Source: Diacronema lutheri (Eukaryota; Haptophyta; Pavlovophyceae; Pavlovales; Pavlovaceae). Taken from it: a stretch of DNA of 34,300 nt. The translations under genes and the position numbers were made by a program. Of the stretch, positions 11,732-20,510 are shown in pieces (within the stretch, counting starts at the first letter, position 1; the number at the start of each line of letters is the position of its first letter). A model generated the notes under the pieces. That model made no database searches. It was not told the DNA's origin and saw nothing but the letters and a program-made list of their open reading frames with translations. Location: positions 1-34,300 of the forward strand of contig JAGTXO010000101.1 of assembly GCA_019448385.1 (NCBI GenBank), given 5' to 3'.

Positions 11732-14700
11732 CACCCCACCCCACCCCATCCACCCGCCCCGCACCACGCAGGTCGCCTTCCGCGCGCACGTCGACGCCGG
11801 CCGCCTCCGCGCAGCGCACGGCGCAGCGCAGCAGATGCGCGCGCTCACGCACGGCCACGACGCCGCCGCCGTCGACGCGCGCCTCGCCACCACCGCGCTG
11901 CTGGAGGCGCGCGGCGCGCTCAGCGTGGCCGCCGGCCGCGCCCTCGCGTGCCTCGCGGCTGCGGCGGCGGGCGAGCGCGCCGCCGGCCCGCTCGGCGCGC
12001 AGCTGGCCGCGCAGCTCGTGCTCGCGCGCGCGTACACGGCCACCGGCGCGCCGGCAGCGGCGCTGCCGCACGCGCTGCGCGCGCTCGCGCTCGCCGCGCC
12101 GCTGGGCTCCGCGGCGTCGGGCGCGCCGGCGGGCGCGCCGGCGCCGTCCGCCGCGGGCCACCTCGCGGCCGACGCCGCGCTGGCGCTCGCCGACGCGATG
12201 CTCGCGCTCGGCGACGTGGGCGGCGCGCTGCGCGTGCTGCGCGAGGCCACGCCGCTCGTTCTCGCCAGCGGGCAGTTGGCGCACGGCGCGGCGCTGTGGC
12301 GGTTACACGTGCGCGCGCGCGCGCGGGGGGGGGGGGAGGGGGGGGGGAGGTCAGGAGGATAACGGGGGGGGGGGGGGCGGGGGGGGGGGGGGGGGGGGAG
12401 GGGAGGGGAGGGCAGGAGGATAGGGGGGGGGGGGGGGAGGGCAGGAGGATAGGGGGGGGGGGGGGGGGGGGGAGGGCCGGAGGATAAGGGGGGGGGGGGG
12501 GGGGGGGGGGGGGGGTTGGCGCGCGCATGCGGCCGTGGCAACGGTGCAAGCGCTGCGGCGGGCGCACACGGAGCCAGAGCCCCGGTCAGCCGGGCCAGCG
12601 TGCTACGCACGCAGGGGGACGCGCTGAGCGCAACGCAGGCGCACGCGCGCCGCGAGGCGCATCGCACCGCCTCTCTGCCCCTCAGCCGCTGCAGTCACCC
12701 ACCTGAATCCTTGCATCGCACCGCCTCTCTGCCCCTCAGCCGCTGCAGTCACCCACCTGGATCCCTGCATCGCACCGCCTCTCTGCCCCTCAGCCGCTGC
12801 AGTCGCCCACCTGAATCCTTGCATCGCACCGCCTCTCTGCCCCTCAGCCGCTGCAGTCACCCACCTGAATCCCTGCATCGCACCGCCTCTCTGCCCCTCA
12901 GCCGCTGCAGTCACCCACCAGAATCCCTGCATCGAACCGCCTCTCTGCCCCTCAGCCGCTGCAGTCACCCACCAGAATCCCTGCATCGCACCGCCTCTCT
13001 GCCCCTCAGCCGGCTGCAGTCACCCACCTGAATCCTTGCATCGCACCGCCTCTCTGCCCCTCAGCCGCTGCAGTCGCCCACCAGAATCCCTGCATCGCAC
13101 CGCCTCTCTGCCCCTCAGCCGCTGCAGTCACCCACCAGAATCCCTGCATCGCACCGCCTCTCTGCCCCTCAGCCGGCTGCAGTCACCCACCTGAATCCTT
13201 GCATCGCACCGCCTCTCTGCCCCTCAGCCGCTGCAGCCACCCACCTGAATCCTTGCATCGCACCGCCTCTCTGCCCCTCAGCCGGCTGCAGTCACCCACC
13301 TGAATCCTTGCATCGCACCGCCTCTCTGCCCCTCAGCCGCTGCAGCCACCCACCTGAATCCTTGCATCGCACCGCCTCTCTGCCCCTCAGCCGCTGCAGC
13401 CACCCACCTGAATCCTTGCATCGCACCGCCTCTCTGCCCCTCAGCCGCGGCAGCCACCCACCTGAATCCTTGCATCGCACCGCCTCTCTGCCCCTCAGCC
13501 GGCTGCAGTCACCCACCTGAATCCTTGCATCGCACCGCCTCTCTGCCCCTCAGCCGCTGCAGCCACCCACCTGAATCCTTGCATCGCACCGCCTCTCTGC
13601 CCCTCAGCCGGCTGCAGTCACCCACCTGAATCCTTGCATCGCACCGCCTCTCTGCCCCTCAGCCGCTGCAGCCACCCACCTGAATCCTTGCATCGCACCG
13701 CCTCTCTGCCCCTCAGCCGCTGCAGCCACCCACCTGAATCCTTGCATCGCACCGCCTCTCTGCCCCTCAGCCGCTGCAGCCACCCACCTGAATCCTTGCA
13801 TCGCACCGCCTCTCTGCCCCTCAGCCGGCTGCAGTCACCCACCTGAATCCTTGCATCGCACCGCCTCTCTGCCCCTCAGCCGCTGCAGTCACCCACCTGA
13901 ATCCTTGCATCGCACCGCCTCTCTGCCCCTCAGCCGCTGCAGCCACCCACCTGAATCCTTGCATCGCACCGCCTCTCTGCCCCTCAGCCGCTGCAGTCAC
14001 CCACCTGAATCCCTGCATCGCACCGCCTCTCTGCCCCTCAGCCGCTGCAGTCGCCCACCAGAATCCCTGCATCGCACCGCCTCTCTGCCCCTCAGCCGCT
14101 GCAGTCACCCACCTGAATCCTTGCATCGCACCGCCTCTCTGCCCCTCAGCCGCTGCAGCCACCCACCTGAATCCTTGCATCGCACCGCCTCTCTGCCCCT
14201 CAGCCGGCTGCAGTCACCCACCTGAATCCTTGCATCGCACCGCCTCTCTGCCCCTCAGCCGCTGCAGTCACCCACCTGAATCCTTGCATCGCACCGCCTC
14301 TCTGCCCCTCAGCCGCTGCAGTCACCCACCTGAATCCCTGCATCGCACCGCCTCTCTGCCCCTCAGCCGCTGCAGTCGCCCACCAGAATCCCTGCATCGC
14401 ACCGCCTCTCTGCCCCTCAGCCGCTGCAGTCACCCACCTGAATCCTTGCATCGCACCGCCTCTCTGCCCCTCAGCCCCTGCAGTCACCCACCTGAATCCC
14501 TGCATCGCACCGCCTCTCTGCCCCTCAGCCCCTGCAGTCACCCACCTGAATCCCTGCATCGCACCGCCTCTCTGCCCCTCAGCCGCTGCAGTCACCCACC
14601 TGAATCCTTGCATCGCACCGCCTCTCTGCCCCTCAGCCGCTGCAGTACCGCAACTTGCCTGTGCCCCCCCCCCCCCCCCCCCCCCCCCTCCCCCCCCCCC

Positions 14701-15129
14701 CTGACCCCAACCCCACTCCAACCGCACCCCAACCCCTTCCCTCCTCTTCTCTCCCCCACCGATCGCGCCGCGCAGGCGCGCGGCGCGCTCGCGCAGATCG
14801 CCGACGCGCCGTCGCGTGCGCACGCCGAGCGCGCGATCCGCGCGCGCGTCGTGCCGGTGCTGCTCCGCGCCGAGCGGCTGTACGCGCGCGCCGGTTCGCT
14901 GCGCCGGATGGCGGAGTGTGCCTACCTGCGCGCGCGCTGCTTCCACGCGCTCGGCGATTGCGCGGCGCGCGAGCGCGCTGCGCATGACGCGGCGCGCGCG
15001 GTGGACGCGCTCCGCCGCGCCGCGCGGCTCGGCGACGGCTGCGCGCCGGCGCGCAACCTGCTGCACGCGGGCGGCGCGCACCTCCTCGCGCCGGCGTCCG
15101 TGTGCGTGGAGCACGCGCGCGTGGCGTGA
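5886..15129 (+). CDS. ANAPC5: Anaphase-promoting complex subunit 5 (APC5), five exons, complete
   Basis: TPR-type scaffold subunit of the APC/C ubiquitin ligase, which drives mitotic exit; nuclear/cytosolic. Exons: 5886-8327, 9157-9448, 10052-11199, 11772-12308, 14776-15129; together 1590 residues, phases consistent. Start ATG 5886 (MASLAVG...) shortly precedes a motif like the N-terminal V-T-P-Y helix of human APC5 (here LTPHGLSLAFLV). Exon 1 ends in FESALEALHAFSD, the ALxxLHxYFDY-type APC5 repeat. Exon 2 has LGRLHLHFGHGEEG then LEAIRVAQ, matching the LHCRFGH...LQEAIRIAQ region. Exon 4 is a run of TPR-like helices (LPHALRALALAAPLG). Exon 5 has AECAYLRARCFHALGD, the C-terminal Y-F-Q-A-R-L-Y-H-T-L-G helix pair. 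It is about twice the usual length (human ~755 residues) because of Ala/Gly-rich inserts, 24 LPNHT repeats (7454-7814), a GD-rich acidic run and Gly runs. Introns 1-4 each carry their own tandem array. The exon 4 donor (GTGCGC at 12309) is inferred from phase. Confidence 0.85.
7020..7090 (+). repeat. 24-bp coding repeat, three copies
   Basis: Three tandem copies of a 24-bp unit (GGCGGGGGCGCGAGTCCGGA core) inside APC5 exon 1 encode GGGGASPD-like repeats in frame. Confidence 0.85.
7454..7814 (+). repeat. 15-bp coding array: 24 LPNHT repeats in APC5
   Basis: Twenty-four identical copies of a 15-bp unit (CTCCCAAACCACACG) in frame in exon 1 of APC5, encoding LPNHT each time. No substitution is visible between copies, so the array is young or kept homogeneous. 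Because 15 is divisible by three, all frames stay open (for example WFGSV on the other strand), which explains long spurious frames here. Confidence 0.97.
8056..8142 (+). repeat. GGTGAC hexamer run encoding a Gly-Asp tract
   Basis: About 14 copies of GGTGAC with a few GGT and GAT variants, in frame in APC5 exon 1, encoding an acidic (GD)n tract. Confidence 0.9.
8455..8902 (+). repeat. 15-bp array in APC5 intron 1
   Basis: About 29 copies of a 15-bp unit (CCTGCCCCTGCTGTG), alternating TGTGCCC, TGTGACC and TGCAGTG variants. It is intronic (intron 8328-9156); the donor is GTGCGG at 8328. A G-rich run (about 8356-8404) lies between donor and array. Confidence 0.93.
9010..9117 (+). repeat. Three copies of an ACTCATG plus C-run unit, 3' end of APC5 intron 1
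   Basis: Three units of ACTCATG followed by 9-20 C and ACCCCCGCCTT. The last C run ends about 40 nt before the acceptor ATACAG^GCGGTG at 9156, and a possible branch region (AACGTTGAAAACGTGG) lies between. An example of C tracts standing where a T-rich tract is expected. Confidence 0.8.
9468..9585 (+). repeat. CCCGCC/CCCACC hexamer array in APC5 intron 2
   Basis: About 20 hexamers, first CCCGCC, then CCCACC, then CCCGCC again, just after the intron 2 donor (GTGCGT at 9449). Intronic although open in several frames. Confidence 0.9.
9704..9808 (+). repeat. 12-bp array (GCTGCCACGATG) in APC5 intron 2
   Basis: Nine tandem copies of a 12-bp unit, almost without variation. It is in intron 2 (9449-10051), which ends in a C tract and CCGCAG^GCATGG. 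Confidence 0.95.
11319..11468 (+). repeat. 7-bp array (CCGCTGC) in APC5 intron 3
   Basis: About 20 copies of a 7-bp unit in intron 3 (11200-11771). The unit is not a multiple of three, so all frames read through cyclically. The donor is a consensus GTGAGT at 11200; the acceptor is CCACGCAG^GTCGCC at 11771, preceded by a C run at about 11696-11731. Confidence 0.95.
12326..12515 (+). repeat. G-run array with GGGCAGGAGGATA spacers, APC5 intron 4
   Basis: Four G runs separated by short spacers (CAGGAGGATA type), starting about 20 nt after the intron 4 donor. On the transcript strand this is G-rich and could fold as G-quadruplexes; run lengths may be unreliable in the assembly. Confidence 0.85.
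12655..14645 (+). repeat. 54-bp minisatellite, about 36 copies, APC5 intron 4
   Basis: Tandem units of 54 bp (with GCATCGCACCGCCTCTCTGC and CCTCAGCCGCTGCAGTCACC as landmarks) fill most of intron 4 (12309-14775). Variants: CAGTCACC or CAGCCACC, CCTGAATCC or CCAGAATCC, and a 55-bp form with CCGGCTGCAG. The 55-bp form recurs at irregular multiples of the unit, suggesting block duplications. Because 54 is divisible by three, open frames appear on both strands (HRTASLPLSRCSHPPESL on plus), but the array lies between two APC5 exons that join in phase, so I call it intronic. It ends at a C tract and acceptor CCGCGCAG at 14775. Confidence 0.95.
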
Positions 15130-15726
15130 GAAGCGGGTGTTGGTGGTGTATGTCTTGCGCCCGGCAGCGCGCTCCCCGACTGCCTTTGACTTTGTCCGCC
15201 AGCCTCACACGGAAAAGTTTAGCGCACATACAGTGCTGCCTCATGCAACTTCTCCTCCGTCGCGCGTCGACTTGACGTGCTGCTCGCGATCCTCGCGGCG
15301 GATCCGCTCGGGCATCGCGGGCGCGTTCGGCACCAAACGCGTTCGGCTCGCGCTGCGCCACGGCGGCCTCGAATTGCGCTCACACGTATACATCAGCCGT
15401 CGCCGTGCTCGAGGCGTGCATGCCTTGATCGGCGATGTCTGGTCGTGGACAGCGTCGGGCTGCGCGGGCATCCTGCAGCTTGGAAGCTCTGTTGCCAGGT
15501 TGAAGTCATCCCTGAGCTGCGGCCTGTCGGTCATTCCTGTCTCGCCTTTTCACGTGCGAGTGCGCTCGAGGCCAATCTGCCAAAAAGGTCGCTTGCCTGG
15601 GCGTCCAGGCACGGTCCATAACGCCCGGCTGGAAGCATAAGCCCATGCAGCTGCCGTTGGGCGAGCACGCGCTGAGTGTTGCACACAGGGCGCAGCAGCA
15701 GCAAGGCTGCTGTGCGCTCTCCGGCG
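15130..15726. other. Intergenic region, no gene recognised
   Basis: Between the APC5 stop and the 3' end of the broken LRR gene. Open frames here encode nothing I recognise. It should contain two converging 3' ends; no clear polyadenylation signal was seen. Confidence 0.6.
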
Positions 15727-16445
15727 CTAGACGCGCCCGATGGTCACCCAGCTGCCTGCAGCCCCGACCGAAGCTGACGTTGGCGAGCGGCCCTTGGCGG
15801 CAAACGAACGGCGGCGGTAGCGCACGACGACGAGCGCCGGCAGAACAACGAGCATCACGACACCAACAACGCTGCCGAGCACGCCGCCGACGATCACGTC
15901 GGCGCGCGCAAAGGCCGTGCGGCCTTCGAGCCCACCGGAGCCCTCTCGTCTTCATCACGCGCGGGCCGGACTCGACGGCGAAGCCCGTCTCCTGCGCGAG
16001 CGCCTCCTTGAGCCTGCGCACGATGGTTGCGTCAAGCAGCTTGGCCACCACCGACGCCTCGTCGGTGTGCACGCCCTTGGCGGCGGGCTGGGCGGTGGGC
16101 TAGGCCGCGGGCTGGGCGGCGGAGGGCTTGGCGGTGGACCTCAAGGCGAGGGTGGCTGGATTGGCGGCGGTGGCCTCGCGGTGTGTGCGTGCCATCGCGT
16201 CAAGTAACCCCCAAACGGAGAGATGAAGCTGCTGGCGTCCGCAATTGAGATTGCGGTTGGGTGCGCGTGTTCGTACACCCACCTGCAGTGCGCACGCTTG
16301 GTACGTGTGCGCGCGCGCGTCAGCGACGACGCGCCAGGTACGGGGCGTGCGAGACGATGCGCAAAGCGGCGCTCACAGCCTTGTCAGCTCGGTAAAATTG
16401 CCTATGCTCGGGAATGCGATTAGCATTGGGATTGAGTACACGTGG
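15727..16445 (-). pseudogene. Broken copy of the LRR / Pro-rich / membrane protein gene
   Basis: Read on the minus strand: one LRR exon 16445-16377 (69 nt; LHVYSIPMLIAFPSIGNF), a 94-nt intron (GTGAGC...TGCAG), then an exon from 16282 starting WVYEHAHPTAISIADASS. That exon meets a TGA at 16141-16143 before its proline-rich part. The later domain is recognisable (DATIVRRLKEALAQETGF, nearly identical to the copy at 26296-27754) but its first half is deleted and it sits in another frame. A second frame change follows (MKTRGL), then the membrane helix (VGGVLGSVVGVVMLVVLPAL), the RYRRR stop-transfer and the tail ending TIGRV with stop TAG at 15727-15729, aligned with the intact copy. So: one stop, a partial domain deletion and two frame changes. 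The preserved splice phase shows it derives from a spliced gene, not from a retro-copied mRNA. Confidence 0.8.
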
Positions 16446-16699
16446 CTGCGGGCAACACGCACGCGCGTGAGGAGCGGCAGGCAGCACATCGAGTATTCAG
16501 CCGCCTGCTGGTGCCCCAGGCGCCACTCGTTGTCCGCTCTGCAGCTCGTACAAGCACGCGCCGCGCAGGGCATTCGCGCGCTGCATTCCGCTATTCTCTC
16601 TCTCATCTTCATTGCGCCGAGAGACGTTCGAGCTCCCCGTCGCTTTTATGAAAGGCCGTGCACCCCGCTTGGCTTCTCACGCAATTCACGGTGAGCACG
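16446..16699. other. Gap between the hydrolase stop and the broken LRR gene
   Basis: About 250 bp without a recognisable exon. It may hold further decayed LRR exons and the 3' UTR of the hydrolase gene. Confidence 0.5.
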
Positions 16700-17882
16700 T
16701 CATGATTCGCAAGGCCGCAGCCCGAGCGCCTGGCGCACCGCGCGCGCGAGTGCGATCGACCGCTGATCGGGGTGCAGCTCGATGCCCATGCCAAGCGGCA
16801 CGTACGCAAGCGACACGCCACTGCTCGCATGCATCGCAAACAGGCTGCCGCCCATGCCGTACCAGCCCACGAACCCGTCGAGCACGACAGGCGCGTCTCC
16901 GCGCGCCGTCGGCCCGCGCAGCGTGCCGAGGTCGGCGAGCCCACCTTGGGACATGGCGTACTCGACGCCGCCCGTCGCATCGATCCGCAGCTCCATCGCG
17001 TCGCGCATCGCTTCAGCAGTCTCGGGGCGCATCAGCCGGACGCCGCCGATAGCGCCGTCACCGACCGCCGCCGCGCCGACGTACGCGAGGGCGCGCGCGC
17101 TTGCATGCATGTTGGCGCTGCGCGGCCAGGAGCGGCGCGAGCGTCGAGGGCGGTGGGTGGGCCGTGGGTGTGGCACGCAGATAAAGGCGGGCCGCATTTG
17201 TGAGAGCAGGCGCCTGTCGTGCGCGTTCGCGGCCTCCGAGCGCGCGAGGACACGGCACGTGCGCATGGGCAGACTGCAGACAGCCGGCGCGCCCAGGCAC
17301 CAAACGTGCACGCAGGCGCACGCAGGCAGGCGCGCCCATGAACCGCGGAAGTTCGACCGACCCCGTCGGCGGAGGCACGCACCCGCGCGCACCTCGGGAT
17401 CTGCAGCGCACGGCCCTCTGCCGAGTTGAAGAAGTCAAGCGTGGGCATCACGGGCCGCAGCCAGTCAGGCGCGTAGCGCGGGAGGAGGGCGCGTGCATGC
17501 GCGCAGCTACAGTGTGCGGCGATCGCAGCGAGCGTCGGGTCGCCGAGGCCGAGGAGCGCGGGCGCAATATCGACGCCGAGCGCATACGCGACGCTGCGTT
17601 GTCGGATCGACGCGACGTGCATCGGGCCGGGCGCACGCTCCGCGGTCGCGGCGGCCGTCTCGGCGGCGGCGGCGATCGCGGCGGGCATGCGCGCGTCGTC
17701 ATGGCCGCGCGGATGCGCGCCGAGATGAGGCGGGCGCGCGATTTGATCGACGCTCAAGCCGCAGTAGAGCGGGATGCCGAGCGGGCGGCTCACCTGTTGC
17801 CAAAAGGGAAAGGGGGGGGGGGGGGGGGGGGGGGGGGCAGGCAGGCGCTGATGGTAACAAGAGGGAGGAGCCAGGGGAGGCA

Positions 17883-17920
<38 letters not shown>

Positions 17921-18191
17921 ATGGTAACAAGAGTGAGGAGCCAGGAGGGGGCGGGGGGGGCGGGGGGGGGGGGGGGGGTGCAGATGGTAACAAGAGGGAG
18001 GAGCCAGGGGAGGCAGGAGGGGGGGGGGGGGGGGAGGGGCAGATGGTAACAAGAGGAGCCAGGAGAGGCAGGAGGGGGGGGGGGGGGGGGGGGGGGGGCA
18101 GATGGTAACAAGAGGGAGGAGCCAGGGGAGGCAGGAGGGGGGGGGGGGGGGGGGGGCAGATGGTAACAAGAGGGAGGAGCCAGGGGAGGCA

Positions 18192-18232
<41 letters not shown>

Positions 18233-19722
18233 ATGGTAACAAGAGGGAGGAGCCAGGGGAGGCAGGAGGGGGGGGGGGGCGGGAGGCGCAGATGGTAACA
18301 AGAGGGAGGAGCCAGGGGAGGCAGGAGGGGAAGGGGGGGGGGGGGGGGGGCGGAAGTGCGGCACGTGCCTCCTCCAGCAGAAACTGCCCAAAGCTGCGAC
18401 GCTGCGGGTCGACGCGCCGCAGCAGCCCGCCCACAACAAAACCGCGCGTGATCATGTGGTACAGGCGCGTGACGGGTGACGCCACCGTGACAGGTGACGT
18501 CACCGTGGCGGATGACGCCGCGGGCGCGTGCGCCGGCGGTGGCGGCGGCGCGCGCTCGGCCGACGGCGACGCAGCGCTCGGCGGCACGTGGCGCAGGTTA
18601 CACGCAGCTAAACCAGCCGATGTGGCCACGCGCGCGTCCGGCTGCGCGCGCGCGAGCGCGCGGAACGGGAACTCGCGCATCGGCGCGGGCAGCGAGCCCA
18701 AATCGGGCGGGTGCACGCGCGCCGCTTTTTCAAAAAGGCGCTCAAGCGAAGGTGGGTTGGCAACGTCCGCTCGGCGGATGCGGCTGTCACGTGACGCGTC
18801 ACCGGCGGGCGCGCCCGGCGCGGCGAGGTACGGAACGCCGCCATCGTGGCGCATCAGCTGGGCCACCTGAAGGGGGGCCACCGCGGCGAGGCAGCGTCGG
18901 GGCCACGCACGCGCGGGCGGGGCGCGGGCGGAAGGCGCGCGCCGAGGCGCAGCCGACGCCGCGCGCGCGGCGGGACCAGCCGCCGGCGGGGCACGCGCGG
19001 GCGGGCGTTGATCATCGGACGAGGGGCGCGCGCACCCAATGCCACATCGCGCGGGGATGCACGACGCGCGGCCCAGCCATCTTGAGAAGCTTTCCGAATG
19101 CGTCCCTTCCCTTCCGTCTTCCGCCCGTCGGCAGCCCGGCTTGGAGGGCGCACGATGGCGCACGGGCGGAGTCGACGCGCGCCCGCGCGCGGCGCCCGCC
19201 GCCTACCCGCCGAGCCACGGAGCGGCTGGCGCACTCGCGTCCAGAGCCGCGCGCGCGAAGAGGCCGCGTTCGCACGCGCGCGCGCGCGCGCGCGCGCACG
19301 GTGACGTCGGCCTTGCCATGCGCGCCAAATTCGGGCCAATGACGTGCGATCGGGTCGGCGTAGGCGAGGAGGCCGCGATCGACGAGCATGGCCACGGCAA
19401 TGGCCTCAATGTTCTTCCCGCTCGAGAACACGCATTGCACGCTGTCAGGACCGTACGCGCCGCCGGGCGCGTCGCCAACGCCGTCCGGCTGTGGCGCGCA
19501 CGATCCCCAGAGATCGACGACGGTGCGGCCGTGGCGGAGGACACACAGCTGCGCGCTGAGCTCGCGGCCCAGCGCAAAGTTGTGCTCAAACGCTTCGCGC
19601 ACCATCTCCCATCCCGGTGCGACGAAGCCCTCCGACGTGCCGCCGACGCCGAACGGTCCAAATTGCGCGGCAGGCCGAATCGCTCGCCGCATCGCCGCCA
19701 TCGCTTTTCCCCGTGCTGGCAT
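16700..19722 (-). CDS. Beta-lactamase-like serine hydrolase (class C / EstB type), four exons, complete
   Basis: Exons (minus): 19722-19300, 18866-18369, 17793-17393, 17117-16700 (stop TGA); 579 residues. Start ATG 19722; another ATG 4 nt upstream is in a different frame. Exon 1 carries SSGK (about residues 100-103), the SxxK nucleophile/base motif, in VFSSGKNIEAIAVAMLVDRG. Exons 1-2 join as DVTVAQLMRHDGGVPYL, the family's V-x-x-L-L-x-H-x-x-G-L-P helix. Exon 2 has YHMITRGFVVGGLLRRVDP, holding the second catalytic Tyr region. Exons 3-4 join inside a Ser codon as FNSAEGRALQIPSANMHASA, a strongly conserved stretch. Exon 4 has GWYGMGGSLF, the third-motif region. Fungal/animal/plant relatives are esterase- or peptidase-like enzymes; the substrate cannot be told. 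The exon 2-3 intron fits only as GC-AG (GAG^GCACGT...CAACAG^GTG), giving EEVSRPLGIPLYCGL. Exon 2 includes a variable Pro/Ala-rich insert. A TATA-like site lies about 52 bp upstream. Confidence 0.82.
17814..18352 (+). repeat. About 60-bp array with long G runs, hydrolase intron
   Basis: Nine units of GATGGTAACAAGAGGGAGGA then GCCAGGGGAGGCAGGA followed by a G run of 9-38 nt. It fills the intron between exons 2 and 3 of the minus-strand hydrolase gene, so the transcript sees C runs; the last run ends about 20 nt before the acceptor at 17794. Confidence 0.93.
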
Positions 19723-19772
19723 TCATTGCTCAATTTTACGACCCGAGTCGTACTCCCAACCCCCGACTGCGC

Positions 19773-19782
19773 CCTATATAGG
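19773..19782 (-). promoter_or_regulatory. TATA-like box / CArG-like palindrome CCTATATAGG
   Basis: CCTATATAGG lies 51 bp upstream of the hydrolase ATG on the minus strand, a plausible TATA-box distance if the 5' UTR is short. It also fits the CArG consensus CC(A/T)6GG bound by MADS-box/SRF factors and is fully palindromic. It stands out in GC-rich DNA. Function is inferred from position only. Confidence 0.5.
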
Positions 19783-19853
19783 CCTGCCGACGACTCAGAC
19801 CACCATCGAGACCACGCCCTCACGTCAGTTTCCTGCTTCCCGTCAGTCAGCCG

Positions 19854-20352
19854 TCAGGTCTTCGAGACCTGCTTCCACGTGGTCGGGTCTGAGCGCGGGT
19901 CCTTTGGGTGCTTGATGTCGAAGTGCTCCTTCGCCGCGACCACGGATGTCAACGGCAGCTGCGACCGGTCGCGCGCGCGCCGCGCGCGCGCCCGAAGCGC
20001 GCCGTCGGTCGCGCGCGCCTGGTGCGCGGGCGCGAGGGGAGGGGCCGTACGCGCGGCGCACGGCGAGCGCGCGCGCGGCGCGCACGAGGCAGACGGGGCA
20101 CTGGTACCGCATGGCGGCCGCCTGCGCCGCGCCTAGCTGCGACGTGGATTTGCCCGCTTTGGCCTGCTTGGCCTGAGAAGCCGGCGCGATGCGACGGTCC
20201 GGCGGCAGGGGCACGCGCGCGTGCGCGCGGCGTAAGCCGGCGTGGGGCGTCCGACGAATGAGAGCGGCGCGGCGACTGGACGGACGCCGGCGCGGATGGG
20301 CGCGTACCGCGTTCTTCGCCTGCGCCTGGATCTTCTGCATGCCGCGCGTCAT
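19854..20352 (-). CDS. Small ZNF706/At2g23090-like C2H2 zinc-finger protein, three exons, complete
   Basis: Exons (minus): 20352-20308, 20172-20086, 19958-19854; 78 residues (human ZNF706 has 76). The N-terminus MTRGMQKIQAQAKNA is the family's SERF-like M-x-R-G-x-Q-K-I-Q-x-Q-x-K-N-A. Exon 2 gives GKSTSQLGAAQAAAMRYQCP then VCL, including the first zinc-ligand pair CPVC. Exon 3 ends EHFDIKHPKDPRSDP, with the H-x4-H pair and the invariant KHPK. All introns are phase 0 with clear GT-AG sites (GTACGC...CTCAG; GTGCGC...GCAG). The family is conserved from plants to animals; human ZNF706 is reported to act in control of pluripotency exit and in modulating protein aggregation, but the role in algae is unknown. 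The gene ends 131 bp before the hydrolase gene, same strand, and shares a 158-bp upstream region with the divergent Gly-rich gene. Confidence 0.92.
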
Positions 20353-20510
20353 GAGGCCCGCGCGCGCCTCGCCCCTCGGCCAGATGCGCTGCGGGCCTCT
20401 CGCCGGTGATGCGTAACACCCGGGTGGTGAGGAGTGTCACAGAGCGTTACCATGTGCCAGCGGAAACCGCCGTTCAAGGCCGCCCCAGGGTGAACAGGCG
20501 CCCGAGGGGC
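20353..20510. promoter_or_regulatory. Divergent promoter region between zinc-finger and Gly-rich genes
   Basis: 158 bp separate the two outward-facing start codons. The stretch contains a perfect palindrome CACCCGGGTG at 20417-20426, inside a larger imperfect dyad flanked by GTAAC and GTTAC. No TATA box seen. A shared bidirectional promoter is inferred from the geometry. The ATG at 20452 opens a frame of only 13 codons, a possible upstream ORF for the plus-strand gene. Confidence 0.55.

Noticed and set aside
12655-14645. CRISPR array
   Set aside because: Units are contiguous without unique spacers, and the context is a eukaryotic intron.
12603-15129. 54-bp array as coding sequence of APC5 (HRTASLPLSRCS repeat)
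   Set aside because: The flanking exons join in phase without it, and it is followed by a C tract and an acceptor CGCGCAG before the conserved last exon.
15567-15584. Possible LTR fragment (CTCGAGGCCAAT)
   Set aside because: Only about 12 bp match the copia LTR end, with no flanking similarity; likely chance.
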